Source: Nitrosopumilus sp. BACL13 MAG-121220-bin23 (GTDB lineage: Archaea; Thermoproteota; Nitrososphaeria; Nitrososphaerales; Nitrosopumilaceae). From it: 17,917 bases of DNA. Shown in pieces: positions 1 to 7,420 of the stretch. The notes beneath the pieces were generated by a model. The model worked only from the letters and a program-made list of their open reading frames with translations. It was not told where the DNA came from and searched no databases. Location: NCBI GenBank assembly GCA_001437625.1, contig LIAL01000014.1, positions 1 to 17,917 of the forward strand, read 5' to 3'. Positions within the stretch are counted from its first letter, which is position 1, and each line of letters begins with the position of its first letter. The position numbers and the translations under genes were made by a program.

Positions 1-42
1 TATGGGTTGTTTACATTTAATAATTAAATATTTTAAAATTAA

Positions 43-462
43 ATGAAAAGTATGGGACTATTTAGTAAAAAACCAGTGTATTGTGTAGTTTGCAATAAGG
101 AATTAACCCACAAGCATAAACCAAAAAAAGAATGGAATTTGAAGGGGTTACTATGCGGGGATTGTCATTTTGATAAATCAAAAGAATACTATGAAGGTCA
201 AGTAAGACAACCATGTGTAAAATGTAAGATAACACAAAAAATTACAGATTTGTGGGAACCAAGATGGCAATGGGATATGGAGGGGTTACTATGTAAGAAT
301 TGTTTTGATCAAAAAGAAAAAGATTTTGCTCAAACAAAAAACTTTTGTTCATTATGCGATACAAAAATGGGATTAATCAGACATAATCCAAAAAGTCATT
401 GGAAAATAGAAGGTCAATTATGTGGAAAATGCTGGGATAAAAAGAAATCAGAGTTTGGATAA
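43..462 (+). CDS. Small protein with three tandem CxxC zinc-ribbon-like repeats
   Basis: This 139-residue protein consists almost entirely of three repeats of about 43 residues. Each repeat has an N-terminal CxxC (C14/C17, C58/C61, C102/C105) and a C-terminal CxxC (C38/C41, C84/C87, C127/C130). The second CxxC is preceded each time by a Trp and a Gly-x-Leu-Cys segment (W31, W77, W120). Twelve cysteines in six pairs fit three structural zinc sites. There is no signal peptide or membrane segment, so it is presumably cytosolic and may bind nucleic acid or protein. The start could be ATG at 43 or the in-frame ATG at 52; an AT-rich TATA-like stretch at about 14-34 suits either. It lies 2 bases before a second zinc-finger gene and is probably co-transcribed with it. 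I do not recognise a named family, and the function is unknown. Confidence 0.8.
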   Translation: MKSMGLFSKKPVYCVVCNKELTHKHKPKKEWNLKGLLCGDCHFDKSKEYYEGQVRQPCVKCKITQKITDLWEPRWQWDMEGLLCKNCFDQKEKDFAQTKNFCSLCDTKMGLIRHNPKSHWKIEGQLCGKCWDKKKSEFG

Positions 463-464
463 AA

Positions 465-662
465 GTGAATTTTTTTAAAAAATATCAATGCGATAAGTGT
501 AATAAAAAAATTTCAAAAGAAGAAGAATTTATGAATCATAAACAAATTGTTCATGGAAAAGATTCACAGTATGATTGTAAAGAATGTGACAAAGATTTTT
601 CTAATATGGAAGATATGAGAACCCACCTACAAAGAAAACATAGTTACAAAAAAGACAGATAA
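465..662 (+). CDS. Two-finger C2H2 zinc-finger protein
   Basis: This 65-residue protein starts at a GTG placed 2 bases after the previous stop codon. It contains two classical C2H2 fingers: the first is C-x2-C-x12-H-x5-H and begins in YQCDKC, the second is C-x2-C-x12-H-x4-H and begins in YDCKEC. The residues between ligands are highly charged and the C-terminus is basic. Small C2H2 proteins of this type are found in archaea and are usually assumed to bind nucleic acid. The tight spacing to the upstream CxxC protein suggests one mRNA. The stop abuts the end of the converging rpoP gene with no gap, so the two transcripts must end inside each other's coding sequence or overlap. The start is uncertain because no other initiator gives a full first finger. 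The target is unknown. Confidence 0.72.
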   Translation: MNFFKKYQCDKCNKKISKEEEFMNHKQIVHGKDSQYDCKECDKDFSNMEDMRTHLQRKHSYKKDR

Positions 663-881
663 TTAAATTGCATTTATTGTTTTAACCACTAGTGGTCTAT
701 TTTTAGTGAATACTCTAAAACCACAAATACATTTGATTTCAGGTAAACGAGATAATTCGGTATTTGAAACAGTAGTGCCACATCTCAAGCAAGCATAATG
801 TACATCAAATACTTCAGCAGGTGCTTCCTCTACTTCTTCAGTTATTTCTTCAGTTATTTCTTCAATCATGTTTATCATCAA
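663..881 (-). CDS. rpoP: DNA-directed RNA polymerase subunit P (Rpo12)
   Basis: This is the small zinc-ribbon subunit of archaeal RNA polymerase, the counterpart of eukaryotic Rpb12. The core, about residues 28-72, has the pattern YACLRCG, then a short loop, KCICG, then a basic segment ending in VVKTINAI. The family pattern is normally CxxC...CxxC; here the second pair reads C51-I-C53, one residue shorter. The family core is about 45-50 residues, so this 72-residue protein has an acidic N-terminal extension with repeated EEITEE units. The start may be ATG at 881, 878 or 869 (all in frame); the longest is listed. It lies 27 bases after rpsJ in the tuf-rpsJ-rpoP order and is probably co-transcribed. 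Its C-terminus abuts the converging C2H2 gene. Confidence 0.85.
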   Translation of the reverse strand: MMINMIEEITEEITEEVEEAPAEVFDVHYACLRCGTTVSNTELSRLPEIKCICGFRVFTKNRPLVVKTINAI

Positions 882-908
882 TAATTTCTATAATTTAAGG
901 ATACCAAA

Positions 909-1217
909 TCAAGTTAAAGATAATTCAATGTAAACATCATCAGGAATTTTTAATCGCATTAGTTGCCTTATTGCTTTATCATCTGCACTAATATTGATTA
1001 TTCTTCTATGCATTCGCATTTCCCATTTCTCATAAGTTTCAGTACCACTGCCACATGGAGATTTTCTTGTAGCAATATGTAATCTTTTTACAGGAAGTGG
1101 AGTTGGACCTTTAACTTTAACACCCGTTTTTTTACCAATACCCATTATCTCATCACAAACAATATCCAATTTAGGGAGACTGATAGATGTGAGTTTAACA
1201 CGGGCAGTTTGTGTCAT
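909..1217 (-). CDS. rpsJ: 30S ribosomal protein S10 (uS10)
   Basis: This 102-residue protein matches the archaeal/eukaryotic uS10 family in length and sequence. It has an N-terminal TARVKLTS strand, a central GPTPLPVKRLHI segment (the loop that contacts 16S rRNA in the small-subunit head), the SPCGSGTETYEKWEMR stretch, and a C-terminal IPDDVYIELSL. It acts in the 30S subunit at the tRNA-binding face. The ATG at 1217 lies 8 bases after the tuf stop, so it is almost certainly read from the tuf promoter. An elongation factor 1-alpha gene followed by rpsJ is a conserved archaeal arrangement. Nothing is unusual. Confidence 0.96.
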   Translation of the reverse strand: MTQTARVKLTSISLPKLDIVCDEIMGIGKKTGVKVKGPTPLPVKRLHIATRKSPCGSGTETYEKWEMRMHRRIINISADDKAIRQLMRLKIPDDVYIELSLT

Positions 1218-1225
1218 AAAAACGC

Positions 1226-2524
1226 CTATGGTTTGTGCTCTTCGGTAATTTCCTTAACAATACCTGCTGCGATTGTTGCACCCATATCTCTAAGTGCGAA
1301 TCTTCCCATTTCAGGGAATGCTTCGAAGGTTTCAATACAAGTTGGTCTCACCGGTCTAATCTTTACAATTGCTGCATCACCTACTTTAAGGAATTTTGGA
1401 TTTTCTTCCTCAACTGCACCAGTTGCTGGGTTGATTTTTTGAAGGAACTCAGTAATAGTTGCTGCAACTTGTGTTGTGTGAGCGTGCATAACTGGAGTAT
1501 ATCCAGGAGCAATTGCTGTTGGGTGGTGAATAACAATAATTTGGGCTTTGAATTCTTTTGCTACAGTTGGTGGGGCATCAGGAGTACCAAGAACATCTCC
1601 TCTCTTGATATCTTTCTTTTCAATACCTCTTAGGTTGAAACCAATGTTGTCACCTGCTTCTGCAGTTGGCATTTCTGTATGATGTGTTTCAATAGATTTG
1701 ATTTCACCAAGTGCACCAGAAGGCATTACAATAATTTTTTGTCCTGCTTTCATAATACCAGTTTCGACTCTACCTACAGGTACAGTTCCTACACCAGTAA
1801 TTGTGTAAACATCTTGAATTGGAACACGTAATGGTTTACCAGTTGGTTTTTCTTCTACTGTAAAGTCATCAAATGCTTCAAGTAGTGTTTTACCAGAATA
1901 CCATGGCATGTTCTCAGTTTTCTTAACTAAGTTATCACCTTTCCATCCAGAAACTGGAATGACTGGTACGTTTTCTAGTTTGTAACCAACAGATTTTACT
2001 AATTTTTCACCTTTCTCTTTGGCTGCTTTGAATGCATCTTCTTTGTAGTCAACGGCATCCATCTTGTTGATTGCAATAATAATTTGTTTTACACCTAATG
2101 TTTTAAGCAAAAATGCGTGTTCTCTTGCTTGTCCACCAGCTGCAGTTGCAGTATCAGTTTCACCTTCTTTTGCTGATAGTACTAAGATTGCTGCATCTGC
2201 TTCAGATGCACCAGTAATCATGTTTTTAATGAAGTCCCTGTGGCCAGGTGCATCAATTAATGTGAAGAAGAATTTTGCAGACTCAAATTTTTGGAATGCT
2301 AAATCGATTGTAATTCCTCTTTCTCTTTCATCTTTAATGTTATCCATAACCCATGCATACTTGAAAGTATCACCTTTTCCGGTCTTCTCGGATTCGGCTC
2401 CATGTGCTGCAATAGTTCGTTCATCCACAACTCCAAGATCCATTAAGAAATGACCCATTGTTGTAGATTTACCGTTATCAATATGACCTGTTACGATCAT
2501 GTTTAAGTGTGGTTTATCTGCCAT
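1226..2524 (-). CDS. tuf: Translation elongation factor 1-alpha (aEF1A, EF-Tu homologue)
   Basis: This 432-residue GTPase delivers aminoacyl-tRNA to the ribosomal A site. The G domain shows the P-loop GHIDNGKST (residues 13-21), the DAPGH motif (91-95), NKMD (153-156), and an effector region with DERERGITID. Two beta-barrel domains follow, containing VGRVETG and the C-terminal GRFALRDMG. Translation could extend upstream to 2575, but MADKPHLN at 2524 is the family-typical start, and a TATA-like box at 2545-2553 sits inside that extension, which argues for a leaderless start at 2524. The P-loop has Asn where many homologues have His (DHGK); position 17 is variable in archaeal EF1A, so this is probably lineage-typical. 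It is the first gene of an apparent tuf-rpsJ-rpoP operon. Confidence 0.97.
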   Translation of the reverse strand: MADKPHLNMIVTGHIDNGKSTTMGHFLMDLGVVDERTIAAHGAESEKTGKGDTFKYAWVMDNIKDERERGITIDLAFQKFESAKFFFTLIDAPGHRDFIKNMITGASEADAAILVLSAKEGETDTATAAGGQAREHAFLLKTLGVKQIIIAINKMDAVDYKEDAFKAAKEKGEKLVKSVGYKLENVPVIPVSGWKGDNLVKKTENMPWYSGKTLLEAFDDFTVEEKPTGKPLRVPIQDVYTITGVGTVPVGRVETGIMKAGQKIIVMPSGALGEIKSIETHHTEMPTAEAGDNIGFNLRGIEKKDIKRGDVLGTPDAPPTVAKEFKAQIIVIHHPTAIAPGYTPVMHAHTTQVAATITEFLQKINPATGAVEEENPKFLKVGDAAIVKIRPVRPTCIETFEAFPEMGRFALRDMGATIAAGIVKEITEEHKP

Positions 2525-2544
2525 ATCGAGTTCGACGTCAAGGG

Positions 2545-2553
2545 GATATATTA
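2545..2553 (-). promoter_or_regulatory. TATA-like box for the tuf operon
   Basis: On the minus strand this reads TAATATATC, centred about 25 bases upstream of the tuf ATG at 2524. That is the spacing expected for an archaeal TATA box driving a leaderless transcript. It lies within the theoretical 17-codon extension of tuf, so it helps decide the start. No experimental start site is visible from sequence alone. Confidence 0.45.
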
Positions 2554-2652
2554 CTGTAATGAATTTTTTTAACAAAAAATATTTTTTGAATTTATTTTAG
2601 ATCGTATGACTTTACTAAAAGCACATAAATCAAAGAAGAAAAAAATAGATAT

Positions 2653-3792
2653 ATGAAAATTACAGTTTCAGTTATCAAAGCAGATGTCGGCGGAATTGGC
2701 GGACATACAAGACCAAGTGACGGACTAATCAAAGCAATTAGAGATACCGTTGAGAATTCAGGAGATTTACTTATCGATCATTACATCGGATATTGTGGAG
2801 ATGATACACATATCGTAATGACTCATAGACATGGAGTAGATAATGAAAAAATTCATAAATTAGCATGGGATGCATTCATGGCAGGAACACAAGTAGCAAA
2901 AGATGAAGGACTGTATGGTGCAGGTCAAGATTTGTTAAAAGATTCTTTTTCAGGAAATGTAAAAGGGATGGGTCCAGGTGTTGCAGAATTAGAATTTGAA
3001 GAAAGACCTAATGAAGCATTTACAGTTTTTGCAGCTGATAAAACAGAACCAGGTGCATTCAACTATCCAATATACAGAATGTTTGTAGATTCATTAAGCA
3101 ATACGGCATTAATTGTAAATGAATCTCTTGCAAGTGGAGTAGTGATGAATATCATGGATGTAGAAAAAGCAGAAATTGCAGAATTACGTTTGTGGGAAGA
3201 TAAACCAACTATAGAAGCAGCGTTAATGTATCCAGGAAGATATGTTGTAGATTCAGTATACACTAAAGAAGGAGAACCAATTCTAGACGCATCTACAGAT
3301 AGATTACATAACATTGCAGGAACATATGTTGGAAAAGATGATCCAATAATGTTAGTAAGAACTCAAAAGAATTTTCCAGCAACAGAAGAAGTTGGAAGTA
3401 TGTTTAACAATCCACACTTTGTTGCAGGAAACACAAGAGGAAGTCACAACATGCCATTAATGCCAGTGAAATTAAACTCTGCAGCATCAATCAACTTTTG
3501 TATTCCAATTGTAGAAGCATTAGTCTTTAGTATGCACAATGGTAAATTGGTAGGACCATTTGACGGGTTCTCCACACCAGATTGGGACTACATTAGAGAA
3601 ATTGCAACAAAAAAAGCAATCACAATTAGAAGTCAAGGGTTCATTCATCCAGCAACTCTAGTACCATCAGAATTAGAATATGCTGAAGGATACAAAGCAA
3701 GAATGAGTGTTCTTGAATCAAAAATGAAACCAATGAAAAAAGAAGATAAATCCAATACAGGTAGAAAAGAAAATTACGAAGATCCAGATTAG
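2653..3792 (+). CDS. fbp: Bifunctional fructose-1,6-bisphosphate aldolase/phosphatase
   Basis: This 379-residue enzyme is the archaeal/early-bacterial type V FBPase. It condenses dihydroxyacetone phosphate with glyceraldehyde-3-phosphate and then dephosphorylates fructose-1,6-bisphosphate to fructose-6-phosphate, making gluconeogenesis one-way. The N-terminus MKITVSVIKAD with D11 and H18, and the CGDD at D50/D51, correspond to Mg-binding residues. The YVGKDDP motif (Y225, K228) corresponds to the Tyr-x-x-Lys carrying the Schiff-base lysine in characterised homologues. The length is normal, with a lysine-rich tail. The start at 2653 is family-typical. For an autotroph this is the route from fixed carbon to hexoses. 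The gene is divergent from tuf and its end forms the arm of a strong hairpin (see separate entry). Confidence 0.95.
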   Translation: MKITVSVIKADVGGIGGHTRPSDGLIKAIRDTVENSGDLLIDHYIGYCGDDTHIVMTHRHGVDNEKIHKLAWDAFMAGTQVAKDEGLYGAGQDLLKDSFSGNVKGMGPGVAELEFEERPNEAFTVFAADKTEPGAFNYPIYRMFVDSLSNTALIVNESLASGVVMNIMDVEKAEIAELRLWEDKPTIEAALMYPGRYVVDSVYTKEGEPILDASTDRLHNIAGTYVGKDDPIMLVRTQKNFPATEEVGSMFNNPHFVAGNTRGSHNMPLMPVKLNSAASINFCIPIVEALVFSMHNGKLVGPFDGFSTPDWDYIREIATKKAITIRSQGFIHPATLVPSELEYAEGYKARMSVLESKMKPMKKEDKSNTGRKENYEDPD

Positions 3793-3807
3793 GGATCTCG
3801 TAATTTT
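3770..3807 (+). terminator. Long hairpin spanning the fbp stop codon
   Basis: The left arm AAAATTACGAAGATCC (3770-3785) pairs with the right arm GGATCTCGTAATTTT (3793-3807), giving 15 base pairs with a single bulged A at 3780. The 7-base loop AGATTAG contains the fbp stop codon (3790-3792). The right arm ends in TTTT followed by AT-rich sequence. This could be an intrinsic terminator, a 3'-end RNA stabiliser or a processing site. Archaeal termination depends mainly on T-tracts rather than hairpins, so its role is inferred; the pairing itself is directly visible. Confidence 0.6.
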
Positions 3808-3822
3808 ATAATCTTACAAAAT

Positions 3823-3833
3823 ACTTAAATAAA
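3823..3833 (+). promoter_or_regulatory. TATA-like box for the small membrane protein gene
   Basis: The sequence ACTTAAATAAA lies 24-34 bases upstream of the ATG at 3857, matching the spacing for a leaderless archaeal transcript. It lies downstream of the fbp hairpin, consistent with a separate transcription unit. Confidence 0.4.
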
Positions 3834-3856
3834 AAAATAACCATAATAGTCAGGGT

Positions 3857-4267
3857 ATGGTTACCTCACGAAAAATCTTTGATTGCAGGATGTATATTTT
3901 TACAGTGTTACCAATAATTTCATTTTCAAGTTTTTTAGTGATATTATTTGGACAAACCATACCAGGAATGATTTTAACATTTTTTAAAATAGCTGGAGAT
4001 AGCATAATTTTAAGCGCAGCATTAATTTTTGCATTTACATGGTTTCTTAAAGCCAGACCACACAATCGTCCCAAAAACTACAAAATTATTCCACTAGATG
4101 TATTTGGTAAGAAAAGTAAGATTGATGGAATTAGAACTGAATTTAAAACACATGATGTGGCATGGAGTTTTATGAAACAGTACAAGGAAACATATCCGCT
4201 GCATAATTTTGCACTAGTATCAGATCTTAAAAATTCAGATAAACCAACGATTTTCAGATATATTTAG
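3857..4267 (+). CDS. Small membrane protein of unknown function, two predicted helices
   Basis: This 136-residue protein has two hydrophobic stretches, about residues 13-33 and 45-64, followed by a charged soluble tail of about 70 residues that starts with KARPHNRPKNYK. The basic residues after the second helix suggest the tail faces the cytoplasm. The tail contains DVFGKKSKIDGIRTEF and a C-terminal segment ending in PTIFRYI. I do not recognise a family. It is probably transcribed alone from the TATA-like box at 3823-3833, with 37 bases before the DNA ligase gene. The opposite-strand frame over the same bases is taken to be a shadow. Confidence 0.7.
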   Translation: MVTSRKIFDCRMYIFTVLPIISFSSFLVILFGQTIPGMILTFFKIAGDSIILSAALIFAFTWFLKARPHNRPKNYKIIPLDVFGKKSKIDGIRTEFKTHDVAWSFMKQYKETYPLHNFALVSDLKNSDKPTIFRYI

Positions 4268-4304
4268 ATTCAGACTTTTATTCAGGAAAAGATAGAATTA
4301 GATT

Positions 4305-6071
4305 ATGCAATATTCTATTTTAGCAGAATCATTTGAAAAAATGGAATCGACTCGAAAAAGATTAGAGTTGACACAGTATTTAGTAGAATTGTTTGAAAAA
4401 ACACCGCATGATGTAATTTCAAAAATCACATACCTTCTTCAAGGAAAATTAAGACCAGATTTTGAAGGGATAGAATTAGGAGTTGCTGAAAAACTAGCAA
4501 TGAGGGCAATTTCAAAATCATCAGGGATAGCAATTAAAAAAATTGAAGAGGAATATAACAAAGGAGGAGATCTAGGTCACGCGGCAGCAAAAATTCTAGA
4601 ACAAAAAACGCAAACAACTTTTCTTGTTGAAAATATTACTGTAGAGAGAGTATATGAAACATTATTCAAAATTGCAAGGTTAGAAGGTTCAAGATCTCAA
4701 GATATGAAAATCAAATACATATCAAGTTTACTAAATGATGCAAATCCATTAGAAGCAACATATATTTTAAAAATATTACTTGGGACTCTAAGGTTAGGAG
4801 TTGCTGAAAATACAGTAATGGATGCACTGGCAATAGCATATTCAGGAAATAAAGAAAATAGAAAAATGTTGGAACACGCATATAATGTTTCAAGTGATTT
4901 AGGAAAAGTTGCCGAAATAATAGCAGTGGAAGGAATAAAAGGTATTGAAGAATTTAAAATAGAATTATTCAATCCAATTCGCCCCATGCTTGCAGACAGA
5001 GTCAAGAGTGAAAAAGAAGTAATTGAGAAAATGGGAAATGAGTTTGCCATAGAGTACAAATTAGATGGAGAGAGGGTGCAAATTCATATCGAAGGAGAGA
5101 AAATAGAATTATTTTCTAGAAGTTTAGAAAAAATTTCAAATTATTATCCTGACATCATAGAAAAAATCCCAAAAATATTTCAAGCAGAAAATGCAATACT
5201 AGAAGCAGAAATAGTAGCAATAAATGAAAACACGGGAGATTTTTTACCATTTCAAGAATTAATGCATAGAAGAAGAAAATATAAAATTGAAAAAGCAGTA
5301 AAAGAATATCCAATCACAGTAAATTTTTTTGATGTATTGTATTGTAATGGAAAAAATTGTACAGAATTAAATTATCGTGAAAGAAGGAAAAAATTAGAAA
5401 ATATAATAAAAGAAAATGAATTTGCAAAATACATACCAATGACAATAGCAAAAACAGAAAATGAAATTGAAGAATTTTTTGAAAATAGTATTAATGCAGG
5501 AAGTGAAGGATTAATGTTAAAAATGTTGGATAAACCATATCAAGCAGGGTCAAGAGGAAGTCATTGGCTAAAATTAAAAAGAGAATATCGAAATGAATTA
5601 GGAGATAGTTTAGACCTTGTTGTAATTGGCGGATTTTTTGGAAAAGGTAGAAGAACAGGCAGTTATGGTACACTCTTGCTTGCAACCTATGATGAAAATA
5701 CAGATACGTTTCCAAGTATTTGTAAAGTAGGTACAGGATTTACAGATGAAAGTTTAGATCAGTTATATCAAATTTTAAATCCAAAAATTACAATTAAAAA
5801 AAATCCACGTATCAATAGTGAAATGGAAGCAGATGTTTGGTTTGAACCAGAATTAGTAATTGAGGTAGTAGCATCAGAAATTACTCTAAGCCCAATTCAT
5901 AAAACTGCAATAAATGAAATAAGAAAAGATACAGGGTTGGCATTAAGATTTCCAAAATTTACAGGAAAGATTAGAGTAGAAAAAACAGTTGAAGATGCAT
6001 CCACAGATGAAGAAGTAATGTCGCTATACAAAGGACAGAATAAGGCAGCGCATGATAAAAATTTGATGTGA
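4305..6071 (+). CDS. lig: ATP-dependent DNA ligase
   Basis: This 588-residue protein seals nicks in duplex DNA during Okazaki-fragment joining and repair by an enzyme-adenylate intermediate. It has the archaeal/eukaryotic ligase I layout: an alpha-helical DNA-binding domain (about 1-215), the adenylation domain with EYKLDGERVQIH, where K252 is the adenylated lysine, the EAEIVA and EGLMLK motifs, WLKLKREY (motif V), and a C-terminal OB domain beginning around VVIGGFFGKG. The length is typical for archaeal ligases. MQYSILAESFEKME is the usual N-terminal start. The catalytic core is intact and the AT-rich codon use matches its neighbours. Confidence 0.96.
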   Translation: MQYSILAESFEKMESTRKRLELTQYLVELFEKTPHDVISKITYLLQGKLRPDFEGIELGVAEKLAMRAISKSSGIAIKKIEEEYNKGGDLGHAAAKILEQKTQTTFLVENITVERVYETLFKIARLEGSRSQDMKIKYISSLLNDANPLEATYILKILLGTLRLGVAENTVMDALAIAYSGNKENRKMLEHAYNVSSDLGKVAEIIAVEGIKGIEEFKIELFNPIRPMLADRVKSEKEVIEKMGNEFAIEYKLDGERVQIHIEGEKIELFSRSLEKISNYYPDIIEKIPKIFQAENAILEAEIVAINENTGDFLPFQELMHRRRKYKIEKAVKEYPITVNFFDVLYCNGKNCTELNYRERRKKLENIIKENEFAKYIPMTIAKTENEIEEFFENSINAGSEGLMLKMLDKPYQAGSRGSHWLKLKREYRNELGDSLDLVVIGGFFGKGRRTGSYGTLLLATYDENTDTFPSICKVGTGFTDESLDQLYQILNPKITIKKNPRINSEMEADVWFEPELVIEVVASEITLSPIHKTAINEIRKDTGLALRFPKFTGKIRVEKTVEDASTDEEVMSLYKGQNKAAHDKNLM

Positions 6072-6103
6072 TAATACTGAAAAAATATCAAAAACCATAG
6101 AGG

Positions 6104-6113
6104 ATTTAAATTA
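6104..6113 (+). promoter_or_regulatory. TATA-like box for the DUF47 gene
   Basis: The sequence ATTTAAATTA lies 25-34 bases upstream of the ATG at 6138, a spacing that fits a leaderless transcript. It lies in the 66-base gap after the ligase gene and suggests the next gene is transcribed independently. Confidence 0.42.
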
Positions 6114-6137
6114 CCAGAAGGTATCTTACTTTGTGTT

Positions 6138-6791
6138 ATGTATAGTGGAGAACTTGAAGTTCAAGCAAAAAGAAAGGCCATAGCAGTTTTACAAGATGAG
6201 ATCAATAGAATTCTAAACGCATCCAGAGAACTTGGAACGCTAACTGAATCTTTAATGAAAAAAGATAAGAAAGCAGTAAAAAATACGTTAGAACAAATCT
6301 CAACCATAGAAGAAGAAGTAGAAAATCTGAGAAGAAAAATTACACGAGAAGTTGCAGATGTAGGAGGATTAATCATGAATAGAGAAAATCTTTTGAACAC
6401 AGCTTATACAATGGATGAAATAGCTGGTTACATTACAGGTATTGCATTCAAACTTTCAAATGTAAATATAGCTACACTGAAAAGTTCAAAACTGGACAAA
6501 GATATTTCAGAACTAATTTCATTAGTTGTGGATGAAGTCTACAAACTAAATGAAATTATTAGAAGTCTCAATACAAATACAGCCAACGCAATTGAATTGG
6601 CTCAAGAAACACAAACCATAGAAAGACAAATAGATATCAAGTATAGAGACGCAACAATAAAACTTCTAGATCAAGTAAAAGATCCTAAAGAATTGTTGTT
6701 AATCAAAGATGTCATAGAAGGTATTGAAGAAATGTCAGATAAATGTCAGAAAGTTTCAGATTCATTCATACTGCTAGCATTAAGCCTATAG
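6138..6791 (+). CDS. DUF47 / PhoU-like protein
   Basis: This 217-residue, nearly all-helical protein resembles the DUF47 family, relatives of PhoU often linked to phosphate transport regulation. The N-terminal half is a heptad-rich coiled coil (AVLQDEINRILNASREL, then EEEVENLRRKI). The middle has the family-like segment with AYTMDEIAGYITGIA, and the C-terminal part has the conserved LLLIKDVIEGIEEMSDKC. PhoU-type proteins form three-helix bundles that bind metal clusters and contact transporters or kinases. In many archaea the gene sits beside a Pit phosphate transporter; none is within this window, so a phosphate role is inferred only from family membership. No membrane segments are seen. It is followed by a T-rich gap. 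Confidence 0.8.
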   Translation: MYSGELEVQAKRKAIAVLQDEINRILNASRELGTLTESLMKKDKKAVKNTLEQISTIEEEVENLRRKITREVADVGGLIMNRENLLNTAYTMDEIAGYITGIAFKLSNVNIATLKSSKLDKDISELISLVVDEVYKLNEIIRSLNTNTANAIELAQETQTIERQIDIKYRDATIKLLDQVKDPKELLLIKDVIEGIEEMSDKCQKVSDSFILLALSL

Positions 6792-6860
6792 TAAAAAATA
6801 ATTTTAATTCTATTTTATTTTTAATATTTATGACCATGGATCTGCACTATAGAATTCATA

Positions 6861-6870
6861 TACATATAAT
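6861..6870 (+). promoter_or_regulatory. TATA-like box for endA
   Basis: The sequence TACATATAAT lies 14-23 bases upstream of the endA ATG at 6884, within a longer AT-rich run from about 6855. The preceding T-rich stretch (about 6800-6830) could end the DUF47 transcript. The distance is slightly short for a strictly leaderless start, so the exact box is uncertain. Confidence 0.33.
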
Positions 6871-6883
6871 ATTTTATTAAAAT

Positions 6884-7420
6884 ATGAAAAGTGAGTTAAT
6901 TGAAAATAGAATAATTATATGGAATATTGAAGATTCACAAAAACTTTTCAGTCAAGGATATTATGGAAAACCAATTGGAATTCCAAAACCAAAAATGGAA
7001 GAAATAGATGCACCGTTAATTTTAGATTTAATTGAAGGACTATATCTTTTAGAAAATAAAAAAATTACAATAACAAAATTAAAAGAAAAAATAAATAGTA
7101 AACAATTAGCAGACATAGGTAAAAAAGCACATCATAATTTTGAAAATAAATATAGAATTTACAAATTTTTTAGAAATAAAAAATACATTATAAATCCAGG
7201 AATAAAATTTGGTTGTGATTTTGCAGTCTATGAAAAAGGACCAGGGATTGATCATTCACCATATTTGATACAAGTGTATAATGGAAATGAAACCATTCCA
7301 GCAACTGAAATTACAATTAAGGGTAGACTTGCAGCATCAGTTAAAAAACAATTTATTTTTGCAATTCCAAAAGGAAAAGATGAAATAAATTTTATAGGAT
7401 TAGCATGGTGGAAAGCTTAA
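6884..7420 (+). CDS. endA: tRNA-intron splicing endonuclease
   Basis: This 178-residue protein cuts pre-tRNA at bulge-helix-bulge introns. The N-terminal domain carries SQGYYGKPIG, typical of the family. The C-terminal catalytic domain has FGCDFAVYEKG (Y116), DHSPYLIQV (H124) and a lysine in SVKKQF (K154 or K155), corresponding to the conserved Tyr-His-Lys triad. One catalytic-length chain of about 180 residues fits the homotetramer or heterotetramer classes; whether a second structural subunit exists cannot be told from this window. The last 4 bases overlap the end of the converging gene at 7417. No tRNA gene is seen nearby. Confidence 0.93.
   Translation: MKSELIENRIIIWNIEDSQKLFSQGYYGKPIGIPKPKMEEIDAPLILDLIEGLYLLENKKITITKLKEKINSKQLADIGKKAHHNFENKYRIYKFFRNKKYIINPGIKFGCDFAVYEKGPGIDHSPYLIQVYNGNETIPATEITIKGRLAASVKKQFIFAIPKGKDEINFIGLAWWKA

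Noticed and set aside
1209..2453. Open frames on the plus strand antisense to tuf (1209-1442, 1235-1633, 2064-2453)
   Set aside because: They mirror the strongly conserved EF-1alpha gene, resemble no protein family and have odd compositions (Cys/Ser-rich), so they are shadows.
1994..2530. P-loop GHIDNGKST in EF-1alpha, with Asn instead of the common His, as a possible functional change
   Set aside because: This position varies among archaeal EF1A proteins and all other GTPase motifs are intact, so it is likely lineage-typical.
3063..3314. 83-codon minus-strand frame within fbp
   Set aside because: Fully inside a clearly conserved enzyme gene on the other strand with no recognisable features.
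3850..4074. 74-codon minus-strand frame opposite the small membrane protein
   Set aside because: The plus-strand frame is longer, has a TATA-like box at the right distance and a sensible two-helix plus tail design; the antisense frame has none of these.
4697..5715. Minus-strand frames within the DNA ligase gene
   Set aside because: Antisense to conserved ligase motifs; hydrophobic composition is the usual result of reading AT-rich coding DNA backwards.
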